Origin: Candidatus Poribacteria bacterium | GTDB taxonomy: Bacteria; Poribacteria; WGA-4E; WGA-3G | Reading direction: 5' to 3' | Assembly: GCA_007571305.1 (NCBI GenBank) | Contig: RKRR01000012.1 | Location: forward strand, 1 to 36,512 | DNA length: 36,512 nt | In this document: piece by piece, positions 15,132 to 22,964 of the stretch | Layout: each line of letters begins with the position of its first letter | How positions within the stretch are numbered: the first letter of the stretch is position 1 | Notes under the pieces: generated by a model | Databases searched by the model: none | What the model was told of the DNA's origin: nothing | What the model saw: the letters and a program-made list of their open reading frames with translations, nothing else | Program-made: the position numbers and the translations under genes

Positions 15132-15230
15132 AGTTATTATAACCTAAGTTGCCAGTTCTGTAGCATAACCTGTTAGGTTGTGCAGCTTCACACCGCAGAT
15201 GCACAGGAGACCCACGGTTTCCTATGCTAC
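15132..15230 (-). mobile_element. Family-2 MITE-like element, copy e (reverse orientation)
   Basis: Starts with AGTTATTATAACCTAAGTTGC, the best-preserved family-2 end, reading inward. It carries one module at 15160-15183 (reverse of 6579-6602, identical over 24 bp) and another at 15201-15230 (identical to 7803-7832). The right terminal repeat is unclear and may run into the start of the next gene (about 15231-15260). It separates the sigma-factor fusion from the barrel operon. Between 14976 and 15131 I see no gene, only a frame with an early stop (see rejected items). Confidence 0.6.
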
Positions 15231-15254
15231 TCACAGATATTGGGGCTGTTGCTT

Positions 15255-17219
15255 ATGAAATACGTAGTATATATCATAGTGTTTCTCATCCTGACTGGGA
15301 TGGTGCAAACGTTTGCTGAAATGCCAGACGGCACAATCTCTTTGGATTGCCCTGATACGCCAAACGCCAAGTTTCAATTCCACTTCACCCGTGAACTGAT
15401 CGCACTCGCCTTCACGACAGTCCCCTTCAATACAGTTAATGATCTTTACATCCAAATCTACGACAGTGAAACAGGTATTTATGACAAACTCATTCAATAT
15501 TATAGCGAGAAATTGAAAGCGGAAGACTGGCATGGTGTCCAAGAAGATGATAGGCTTCGACTCTATGTCCTGAACGGCACTGCTATGCAAGGCACAGATG
15601 AAGATAACACCTTCAGGGGTATCTTTGTAGTCGTAAAAAGCGATGAGAATGTCTACCTGCTAAACATCGTTGGCAGTATTCCATCACAACAGGCAGGACA
15701 GGTCTTATCGAATCTCGGTGAACTCGGTATTGATATCCCTGAATTGGAAGCACTATCCGTGTTAGAAGTTGACAAACAACCCTCGGTTGCACCAACGCGG
15801 TTCCGTACTAACGATGGTTTCCCCATCTATGAAGTCCAAATCCAAGGCAATGATAGAATTGATACGGCGGAGATTCTCGAAACCCTTGAATCGGGGGACG
15901 AGGACATCCAAAAAGCGGTAGACACAATGCACGGAAAAATGAGGGACAGGTTAGAGGGAGTAGGAACGTCAGTTAAACATAAAGATGGTAAGCATATTGC
16001 GGTCGTTACTGTGAAGGAACGTCCTTTACAGTCCTCAGGCTTTGGTGGCGGGGGACCTATCATTAAGTTTAACCGTGTCACAGGTTGGGAGCTCGGTGCT
16101 TTGCTGGAGAATAGGTTCCCGGGTGCGCGCCTTTCAAATGGGACTTATGCTTCAAAGCTTTTTGGATATGTAGGCTACGGATTTGGGAATCGGCTTGTCA
16201 ATTATGAAGTGGGTGGAAACACAATGCCTTTTTTGGAATATACACGCCGCTCAACACCAACTGCTACTGGAGATAGATTCGATAGGTGGTATCTCGGATT
16301 CGGAGTGAATGCCAAAGTTTATCGTATTACGGACATCACTGCGCCAATTCTCATGGACACCACCGCACCGATTCTCGCTATCACTAATTATGATTCACCT
16401 TTTCCGTTGCTGTATCCTCTTTTCGGTGGGACGGAACTTCATAATTATTACTCGAGAAGCGGATTTGAAATTGGATTTCGATGGCAAAAATTGCCGCGAC
16501 CAAAATATAGTGCTACCCCGACGCATTTATTTGCCTTGAAGTTTCTTACTGAAAACCACGAGAGTCTGGAAAAAAGCACAGATTGGCATCTTTTCAATTG
16601 GCGTTCAACGTCAAAAGTCCGAGAAAATCCAGCGATAACCCCCGGTCGTATGCGGAGCATCGTGTTTCAGTACAATCTTAACACCCGTCGAGGACATCTC
16701 GGTTGGCACAATTCCTTTACGGTTGAGCATAGCAACAGTGCACTCGGCTCAGACTTCGATTTTACCCGCTATCAACTTCATCTCAGTTATGCACATCCAC
16801 TTGGTAGACATCAGATTCGTACGCGAGGGACCGGTAGTTTTTCAACCGCGTCTCTGCCGATTCAACGCCAATTCACCATCGGCGGACCAGGCGTATTGAA
16901 CGGCTATCCGATCTACGCTTTTGCTGGTGATCGTGGTTATATCTTTAACATCGAATACTTTTACTCCTTTTCACCGGAGTTGGTTTTCTGGAGAAACATA
17001 TCATACGATCCTACCCTTAATCTTTTTCTTGTGTTTTTCCTTGATGCAGGTCAAACGTGGCATGTGAACGACGAAACATTCACGTTTGTGCCGAAGAGCG
17101 ATGCCGGCATCGGTTTCCAGTTTGGTAAAGGCGACTCCTTTCTACGATTTAACGTTGCCAAAGCTTTCGAATCAGAACGAGACGTGCAATTCAACATCCT
17201 CTGGTTTTATAGTTTTTAA
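15255..17219 (+). CDS. Omp85-like outer-membrane barrel with N-terminal DUF4252-like domain
   Basis: Predicted 654-residue outer-membrane protein. It has a signal peptide (about 1-21), a DUF4252-like domain (about 23-170, ending VYLLNIVGSIPSQQAGQVL), one POTRA-like domain (about 187-252, FPIYEVQIQGN to VTVKERPL), and a beta-barrel (about 262-654) with the Omp85/surface-antigen LPIQRQFTIGG-x-G-x-L-x-GYP segment and terminal Phe. BamA and TamA relatives insert or export outer-membrane proteins, but this protein has too few POTRAs to be BamA. ATG 15255 begins a good signal peptide; a 25-residue upstream extension is encoded by the repeat. It is 23 bp from the next gene and paralogous to 18420-20891. 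Confidence 0.82.
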   Translation: MKYVVYIIVFLILTGMVQTFAEMPDGTISLDCPDTPNAKFQFHFTRELIALAFTTVPFNTVNDLYIQIYDSETGIYDKLIQYYSEKLKAEDWHGVQEDDRLRLYVLNGTAMQGTDEDNTFRGIFVVVKSDENVYLLNIVGSIPSQQAGQVLSNLGELGIDIPELEALSVLEVDKQPSVAPTRFRTNDGFPIYEVQIQGNDRIDTAEILETLESGDEDIQKAVDTMHGKMRDRLEGVGTSVKHKDGKHIAVVTVKERPLQSSGFGGGGPIIKFNRVTGWELGALLENRFPGARLSNGTYASKLFGYVGYGFGNRLVNYEVGGNTMPFLEYTRRSTPTATGDRFDRWYLGFGVNAKVYRITDITAPILMDTTAPILAITNYDSPFPLLYPLFGGTELHNYYSRSGFEIGFRWQKLPRPKYSATPTHLFALKFLTENHESLEKSTDWHLFNWRSTSKVRENPAITPGRMRSIVFQYNLNTRRGHLGWHNSFTVEHSNSALGSDFDFTRYQLHLSYAHPLGRHQIRTRGTGSFSTASLPIQRQFTIGGPGVLNGYPIYAFAGDRGYIFNIEYFYSFSPELVFWRNISYDPTLNLFLVFFLDAGQTWHVNDETFTFVPKSDAGIGFQFGKGDSFLRFNVAKAFESERDVQFNILWFYSF

Positions 17220-17242
17220 TCAGCAGAACAAGGAGCAACGAG

Positions 17243-18409
17243 ATGCGAAGACGCACAAATCGCTCACTGCTACTGTCTTTAGGGTTTCACGTCTGCATGA
17301 TGTTGGCAATTTCGCCGTTTCTGGTGAATCACTTCGCTGTGGAAAAAGAGAGCATCTCAGTTGAGATATTGGAGTCAGAACCTGAGAAGCGAGAGCGGAT
17401 TTTACCGCCACGCCCACCTGTGGTACCACAAGTGCGTGAGATGGAATCGGTACCCTCTTCCCCCGCTTCACCGACATATTCGCCAGAGGTGACTGTGCCT
17501 AAAGCATCCGTTCATGCTGATATAATTCCTGATGTCGTTACGCACGCAGATCTTCCGCAAGCAGAGGCTCCGAGTCCTGTGTCCAATGCCAGTTTTGGGG
17601 AGGATGGAACACTCGCAGGTCCTGTTACCGCTGAGGGACAGCGAGGCCTCGGGGTTGGGGGACCAGGACGCGAGGGACGCGGGAGTGGTGGATCTGGGAA
17701 TGGAAAACACTTTGCTCACGGGACAGGTATATCAGATGTCGGACTTGAGACCCTCGATGGTATAGAGGCGGGACTCGGTATCTTTGACACAGATGTGCTG
17801 GCTGGACACGGATTAATCGGGCAAGTCTACGTCCCGGGGGGTACGATCCATCGAATGCCGGATTTCGACCGCCTGACACCTGTCTATACCTTTGTTACAC
17901 CAAATTTAGATGTCTCTAAACGAAACTATACACAGGGATTTCCGACTCCAGATATGCAATTTGTCGTTGAGGATTTCGCAATTCGCTTTAGAGGGAAGTT
18001 AGCGATTGACACACCTGGGTTGTATCACTTCGGGCTTTACTCAGATGATGGATCAAGACTATATATCGACGGGACGCTCGTAGTAGATAACGATGGAATT
18101 CATGAGGGGAGAGGGAGAAGCGGAAGCATAACGCTCTCAACAGGTTTGTATCCCGTCGAGATTCACTATTTTCAGGGACCTCGACACTCTATCGCGCTAC
18201 AGTGGTACTATCAACCTCCAGATGGATTTTTTTCTGAGTGGAGTCGTTCCTATTCAATAACAACACCTACATGGAGTTTGCGCGCGGAGTCATATATGAT
18301 GGGAAGGATTGTGCCGCCCGAAGTTATCTATCGCCCCGGCAAACCTCGCATTCCGGAGGCATTGAGAAAACTGCAGCAACGCCTGAGGAACATCGAAAGT
18401 AGTCGGTAA
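17243..18409 (+). CDS. TonB-like N-terminus fused to a PA14 domain
   Basis: A 388-residue protein. The N-terminus is built like TonB: basic start, one membrane helix (about 8-30) containing Ser12-x3-His16 (SLGFH), equivalent to the TonB SxxxH motif that couples to ExbB/ExbD, then SISVEILESEPE and a proline-rich periplasmic stretch (about 45-95). A Gly-rich segment follows (about 130-155). A PA14-like beta-domain (about 215-325) has LYHFGLYSDDGSRLYIDG and the LYPVEIHYFQG turn; PA14 domains often bind carbohydrate. No TonB C-terminal domain is seen. Start ATG 17243 follows AAGGAG. It lies 23 bp after one barrel gene and 10 bp before another, so it likely works with them at the envelope. Confidence 0.78.
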   Translation: MRRRTNRSLLLSLGFHVCMMLAISPFLVNHFAVEKESISVEILESEPEKRERILPPRPPVVPQVREMESVPSSPASPTYSPEVTVPKASVHADIIPDVVTHADLPQAEAPSPVSNASFGEDGTLAGPVTAEGQRGLGVGGPGREGRGSGGSGNGKHFAHGTGISDVGLETLDGIEAGLGIFDTDVLAGHGLIGQVYVPGGTIHRMPDFDRLTPVYTFVTPNLDVSKRNYTQGFPTPDMQFVVEDFAIRFRGKLAIDTPGLYHFGLYSDDGSRLYIDGTLVVDNDGIHEGRGRSGSITLSTGLYPVEIHYFQGPRHSIALQWYYQPPDGFFSEWSRSYSITTPTWSLRAESYMMGRIVPPEVIYRPGKPRIPEALRKLQQRLRNIESSR

Positions 18410-18419
18410 GGGAAATTTG

Positions 18420-20891
18420 ATGAAATATACTATTCTAAAAGTATTGATAGTGTTTCTGCTTTTCATTAACCCTACAGTGCAATCACAGTCCAATCGTGCG
18501 ACTGTTGCCTTTGATTTTCCAAATCTGCCATCATCTGAATTCTATTTTGATTTAGATAGACGTGTCATCGCACTTGTGATGGAGGATCCCACATCCAACA
18601 TTGGACCATTGTTTAACAACATAGACAACTTACAACTCCGCAGTTATCGAAGTCGGTCTGTCAATCTTAAGGAAGTTGTTCAATATTACGGAAAAACCTT
18701 AAAAGAGCGAGGCTGGAACGCCTTAGGACAAACTTCCCAAGGCGATGTCGAAAAGGTCAATTTGCATCTCTATACCCTTCAGGTAAATGCGACTATTCAG
18801 GGGGTCTTCGCTATTATTAAAAGTGGCGACGATGTGTATCTAATCAATATCGTTGGCGAAATCCCAAAAAGGCAGCTCGGTGACCTGCTACTCAATCTCC
18901 ATCAACTCGGCATTGAAATCCCTGAACTCATGTCGCTTAAACCTCGCGATCTGGATATCGCTCCTCCTCCATCGCCGCCAATTCCTGAAATTGTTGAACC
19001 ATTGCCAGGACCTCCTGTTACAACCGTTACTGCTGAGGAAACCCCATCTCTACAAGAAACCCAAGAATCGGCAAAGTCATGGAATTGGACTTTTGATGGC
19101 AAGCGAATTCAGGAGGTTCACATCCAAGGTGTCAATGGACTTGAAAGATCTAACATTGTGAAAGTCCTTGAAAATGGATCTGGGGACATCTCTGAAGTCA
19201 TGCCTATTCTGACAAGAGTACTCCTCAATAGTTCCAAAAAGGCATCTCTACGCGTTGAAGGAGATGGTGCTAAACGCGTTGCGGTAATTACTGTGACGGA
19301 TACTTCTATTACTCGAACAATATCTGTCCTGAAATCTTTGAATATCTCTGGCTCCCGTGGGGACCAAGTCCACAAATCAACATCATCTCTTGACAAATTG
19401 GTTTCAGAAAAATTAGCAGATGCTCAAACGTTAATCAGTGGAACCCGCTTTCGGGCAGGGGAGGCACCCATCCACGAAATACGCATCCAAGGGAATAAGA
19501 AAATATCGGAAACACAGATCCAACAGGTACTTGAAAACGGTCCTGAAGACCTTGAGCAATCTCTCAAAACGCTCTATAAAGCGATACCTTATTTTGACGA
19601 GGTGAACCTACAGGTAGAAGAGGAAAATTCAAAGTACATTGCCACGATCACTGTTGATGAGAAGCCACTTTCTACCGATGCGTATCTCGGTCTCAATCCA
19701 CCCCTACGGCTCGGTTTCAACCGAGTAACAGGTTGGGAGATCGGCACGGGTTTTGAACTGGGCAAACGAAAGGATGTCGGCCCCCTTTGGACGTGGAACA
19801 TCAGAAATTCAGAAAACAATTCTACCCCGAAACTTTTTGGAAAGGTTAGTTATGCCTTCGGTAATCCGGGTTTACATTACCGCATGGGTGGCAGTGTAGG
19901 TTGGGGAAACCCTTACATTTGGAACCTCGGATTGGCAGCACACATTCACCGTTTGACAGATGTCGTTGCCCCTGAACTTTTTCCGAACTACAACAAGCCA
20001 TTACCTATTTTGCAACGTGTTATTGGTACACCGGACCTTCAAAATTACTATCTGCGACAAGGGGCTGAGATCGCAGTGCGATGGTCACCGGTTCTGCCGA
20101 CCCATTTTTTTAAATTGGCGATGGTTGCTGAATCGCACGCGAGTCTACAGAGAAGCACAGATTGGTTTGTCGCCAATTGGGGGGCGAAACTCCGTGTGAG
20201 AGAGAATCCACCAATCATCCCCGGTCACCTGCGAAGTATCACCTTCCAGTACGATTTGAATAATGTGACGAATTCGGTGGGTTGGCACAATACGTTTTTC
20301 ATAGAACACAGCAATGCCGCCGTGGGTTCTGATTTTGATTTTACACGTTTCCAATTACACTTCCGGTATGCCTTCCGTCTAAAAACCAACCGAATTCGCA
20401 CCCGTTTCCTGTTTGGGTTTGCCGATTCGACTTTGCCAATTCAACGTCAGTTTGTCATTGGTGGAATGGCTGGACTCAGAGGATATCCTTGGAGCCGACA
20501 GACAAATGAATCTGAAGGTTTGATAACCTACAAAAGCGGACATACGTCTTCTCCGTATGCTTTTACAGGCGACCGTGGGTTTCTACTCAACGTTGAGTAT
20601 CACTACCGTTTATCCAATCTATTCAGTTGGGGTATTTTCAGAAACGCATTTGCCATTGTCTTCTTTGATGAGGGGCAGGTCTGGAACGTATCCGGTCCAA
20701 AGTATACCTTCGATCCCAAAGGCAGTATCGGTATCGGTCTACAGTTTGGAGAAGATAATTCTGTTGTTGTCGTTGACGTTCCGGGTCTACACTCTGGAGG
20801 AAACGACTCTATTTTCAGAGTTAACATTGCAAAAGCTTTTGAATCTGGCACAGGTATCCAAGTTACGACAGTCTGGTCCCGTAGTTTTTAG
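18420..20891 (+). CDS. Omp85-like outer-membrane barrel with DUF4252-like domain and two POTRA-like domains
   Basis: An 823-residue paralogue of the 15255-17219 product. Order: signal peptide (1-23), DUF4252-like domain (about 26-175, DDVYLINIVGEIP), proline-rich linker (about 180-205), first POTRA-like domain (about 227-300, RIQEVHIQGVNG), spacer, second POTRA (about 349-417, APIHEIRIQGNKK to TVDEKPL), and barrel (about 425-823) with LPIQRQFVIGGMAGLRGYP and a C-terminal Phe. The first POTRA may be degenerate. ATG 18420 is preferred over the TTG directly before it; AAGGGA lies upstream. Third gene of a tight operon whose two barrels share about the same order of domains, evidence of duplication around the PA14 gene. 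Confidence 0.82.
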   Translation: MKYTILKVLIVFLLFINPTVQSQSNRATVAFDFPNLPSSEFYFDLDRRVIALVMEDPTSNIGPLFNNIDNLQLRSYRSRSVNLKEVVQYYGKTLKERGWNALGQTSQGDVEKVNLHLYTLQVNATIQGVFAIIKSGDDVYLINIVGEIPKRQLGDLLLNLHQLGIEIPELMSLKPRDLDIAPPPSPPIPEIVEPLPGPPVTTVTAEETPSLQETQESAKSWNWTFDGKRIQEVHIQGVNGLERSNIVKVLENGSGDISEVMPILTRVLLNSSKKASLRVEGDGAKRVAVITVTDTSITRTISVLKSLNISGSRGDQVHKSTSSLDKLVSEKLADAQTLISGTRFRAGEAPIHEIRIQGNKKISETQIQQVLENGPEDLEQSLKTLYKAIPYFDEVNLQVEEENSKYIATITVDEKPLSTDAYLGLNPPLRLGFNRVTGWEIGTGFELGKRKDVGPLWTWNIRNSENNSTPKLFGKVSYAFGNPGLHYRMGGSVGWGNPYIWNLGLAAHIHRLTDVVAPELFPNYNKPLPILQRVIGTPDLQNYYLRQGAEIAVRWSPVLPTHFFKLAMVAESHASLQRSTDWFVANWGAKLRVRENPPIIPGHLRSITFQYDLNNVTNSVGWHNTFFIEHSNAAVGSDFDFTRFQLHFRYAFRLKTNRIRTRFLFGFADSTLPIQRQFVIGGMAGLRGYPWSRQTNESEGLITYKSGHTSSPYAFTGDRGFLLNVEYHYRLSNLFSWGIFRNAFAIVFFDEGQVWNVSGPKYTFDPKGSIGIGLQFGEDNSVVVVDVPGLHSGGNDSIFRVNIAKAFESGTGIQVTTVWSRSF

Positions 20892-20951
20892 TCTAAATCC
20901 TCACGTTCATTTGAACCTGTCCTTGTACATACGAATCTGGTTTAAGAGTAG

Positions 20952-21073
20952 CAGGACTTACGCAATTTTGACCATAGGGTGCTTTATGAGAGGGAGAACC
21001 CCCCAAATACAGATGTTCTCGTGGCACACCCTCACAGGTTATGCTACAAAAGAGCAGCACGCGTGAGTCCTGG
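20952..21073 (+). mobile_element. Family-1 MITE, copy B (122 bp)
   Basis: Ends AGGACTTACGCA (20953-20964) and GCGTGAGTCCT (21061-21071) form an inverted repeat with one mismatch over 11 bp. GTAG is duplicated at 20948-20951 and 21074-21077. The right half (AGATGTTCTCGTGGCACACC onward) is nearly identical to copy C. It separates the barrel operon from the DUF4159 gene; without it they would be about 125 bp apart. Confidence 0.8.
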
Positions 21074-21141
21074 GTAGATTAAATTCCTTCCATGTGCTAC
21101 ACTCTAATTCAGATGTTGGACCTACCTTCAAGCCGGGAAAC

Positions 21142-21870
21142 ATGCGAACTACCCAGTTGTTAGTTATTTTCATCGTGATGTCCTTATCTGTTATCCTACC
21201 GAATTCGGAAGGTGGTTCGGACCGATTTACCTTCGTCCGTCTAAAATATGGGGGTCAGCTCACCAGACGCAGTAGTTGGCGGGTGGATTGGCCTGCCTCC
21301 GATCGGAATTTTATCTGGCAACTCCGCAAGCAGACGAATATTGATGCCGATCCGCGTGAAAAAATTATTGACGTGGGTGCTACGGAATTATTTGAATATC
21401 CGTTTGCCTACATGTTAGAAGTTGGAAGTCTGAGATTAAGCCGAAAAGAGGCGAAGAATTTGCGCGAATATCTCTTACGAGGTGGTTTTATCTTCGTCGA
21501 CGATTTCCATGGCGAGCGCGAGTGGAAACGGTTTTACACGGAATTCAAGAAGATTTTCCCAGATCGAGAGCCAGTGGATATCCCAATATCTCACCCGATT
21601 TTTCGATGTTTCTTCAAAATAGAAAAACTCATCCAGATTCCCGGGCTTCGCTCAATTTTTAGCGGACGAACGTATGAGAGATACGATGGGTATCCCGCGT
21701 ACTGCCGCGGCGTTTATGACGACAATGGACGACTTATGATGATGATCAATTTCAATACCGACCTCGGAGACGCATGGGAGCATGCCGCTGAGGCTTTTTA
21801 TCCACGTGAATATTCAGATGTCGCATTGCAAATGGGTATCAATGCGATTGTCTATGCTCTTACGCATTAA
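21142..21870 (+). CDS. DUF4159-domain exported protein
   Basis: A 242-residue protein with an N-terminal signal sequence (about 1-22) and a complete DUF4159 domain: FTFVRLKYGG, DRNFIWQLRKQTNI, ELFEYPFAYM, LREYLLRGGFIFVDDFHG, and the closing NTDLGDAWEHA with LQMGINAIVYALTH. The domain has a glutamine-amidotransferase-like look, but its activity is unknown. It is common in planctomycetes and related phyla, often beside MoxR/DUF58 genes, which are absent here. ATG 21142 gives the proper signal peptide; a GTG at 21094 is possible but leaves a poor N-terminus. Same strand as the barrel operon and possibly once part of it. Confidence 0.85.
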   Translation: MRTTQLLVIFIVMSLSVILPNSEGGSDRFTFVRLKYGGQLTRRSSWRVDWPASDRNFIWQLRKQTNIDADPREKIIDVGATELFEYPFAYMLEVGSLRLSRKEAKNLREYLLRGGFIFVDDFHGEREWKRFYTEFKKIFPDREPVDIPISHPIFRCFFKIEKLIQIPGLRSIFSGRTYERYDGYPAYCRGVYDDNGRLMMMINFNTDLGDAWEHAAEAFYPREYSDVALQMGINAIVYALTH

Positions 21871-21907
21871 TTCTCGTAATTATAATAGAGGCACCGATAC
21901 TCATCTG

Positions 21908-21936
21908 TTGGCAGTCAGGGTCGAGTATGCTATAAT
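21908..21936 (+). promoter_or_regulatory. Strong sigma-70-type promoter for the PhyH gene
   Basis: TTGGCA (21908-21913), 17-bp spacer, TATAAT (21931-21936) with TGC directly ahead, giving an extended -10. It is 5/6 and 6/6 to consensus. Start of transcription is expected near 21943, leaving a leader of about 55 nt before the ATG at 21999. Confidence 0.7.
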
Positions 21937-21998
21937 TAGCCCATTGCAATCTTTTGGCGAACAGAATACTTCAACACGCGTAAAATGGAGAAGCATGT

Positions 21999-22772
21999 AT
22001 GCTCAGTCGTAAACAGAAGTTAGAGTTTTATGAGAACGGTTATATCTCTATCCCTGGTGTCGTACCGCGACTGATGATAGACGCGGCACGGCAGGAAATT
22101 AATCATTCCATCGGCTCTGTCGGTATGAACGAAGGAGATTTAGCGCGTTACCGGGCGCAATCCTATTGCGACGAAATCCGCAACGCGCCTGCCGTCGTCG
22201 ATCTTTTCAGCAAAACGCCTATCCTCAAACTTTCAGAGTCATTGATGGGTGAAGGGAACGTTCAAATCCCGAATTCAGGACAGATAGCATTGCGTTTCCC
22301 GGGTCCGTTGCACGTGGATCCAAATGAGCCGCATGGACACCTTGATGGATTGGGGAGCGGTACAAATGGAATGGCAAAAGGGATTTACCGGCGTGGATTT
22401 ACCGCACTCGCTGTGATTTATCTCGCGGATGTCCCGGAACCCTATAGTGGGAACTTCACTGTCTGGCCCAAATCACACAGTTTTTTTGCTGACTATTTCA
22501 AAAAGGAAGGGCACGAAATATTGGCGAATGGGATGCCAAGGCCAGAATTACCGGAGGGCCCCATCCAGATAGTCGGTAAAGCAGGAGACGTGATCTTGAC
22601 TCATCACCAGATCGTCCACACGGCGGCACCAAACGCTGCGGCTGATATCCGTTATGCAGTCATTTTCCGACTACGGCACGTTGATTGTGAGAAAAACGGG
22701 TATGATGCCTACACGGATATCTGGCACGAATGGCCCGGTATTCAAGAAGCGATAGCCGCATCTGACACCTAA
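21999..22772 (+). CDS. Phytanoyl-CoA dioxygenase (PhyH) family protein
   Basis: Predicted Fe(II)/2-oxoglutarate oxygenase, 257 residues. Metal-binding H-x-D is either His105-x-Asp107 (LHVDP) or His114-x-Asp116 (GHLDG). The distal His is 207 (VHTAAPN) and the oxoglutarate Arg is likely Arg218 (IRYAVIF). ATG 21999 has GGAG 8 bases upstream; an overlapping ATG at 21995 is in another frame. It has its own promoter (21908-21936) and a terminator (22798-22823), so it is probably a single-gene unit. Substrate unknown. Confidence 0.88.
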   Translation: MLSRKQKLEFYENGYISIPGVVPRLMIDAARQEINHSIGSVGMNEGDLARYRAQSYCDEIRNAPAVVDLFSKTPILKLSESLMGEGNVQIPNSGQIALRFPGPLHVDPNEPHGHLDGLGSGTNGMAKGIYRRGFTALAVIYLADVPEPYSGNFTVWPKSHSFFADYFKKEGHEILANGMPRPELPEGPIQIVGKAGDVILTHHQIVHTAAPNAAADIRYAVIFRLRHVDCEKNGYDAYTDIWHEWPGIQEAIAASDT

Positions 22773-22797
22773 AGCCACTGCTCGGGAAGAATAAAAA

Positions 22798-22831
22798 ACG
22801 GGCGACATCAGAGCACCGCCCGTTAGTTTTT
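22798..22831. terminator. Bidirectional rho-independent terminator
   Basis: ACGGGCG (22798-22804) and CGCCCGT (22817-22823) form a 7-bp GC-rich stem with a 12-nt loop. An A-tract precedes it (22793-22798) and TAGTTTTTT follows, so it can work in both directions. It lies between convergent PhyH and LamG genes. A family-1 MITE now sits in its downstream T-rich tail. Confidence 0.8.
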
Positions 22832-22837
22832 TATTTT

Positions 22838-22961
22838 TAGGACTTATGCAATTTTGACCATAGAACGTTTTGTGAGAGGGAGAACCCCAAAAAAACACAG
22901 ATGTTCTCGTGGCACACCCTCACAGGTGATGCTACAAAAGAGCAGCACGCGTAAGCCCTAA
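22838..22961 (+). mobile_element. Family-1 MITE, copy C (124 bp)
   Basis: Ends AGGACTTATGCA (22839-22850) and GCGTAAGCCCT (22949-22959). TTTT flanks both sides (22834-22837 and 22962-22965), extendable to ATTTT. Its right duplication touches the LamG stop codon (22965-22967), and its left end is in the T-tract of the terminator, so it inserted between two convergent genes without cutting either. Confidence 0.8.
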
Positions 22962-22964
22962 TTT

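Noticed and set aside
15180..15254. 25-residue N-terminal extension of the first Omp85-like barrel
   Set aside because: Encoded by the repeat element; the ATG at 15255 gives a normal signal peptide.
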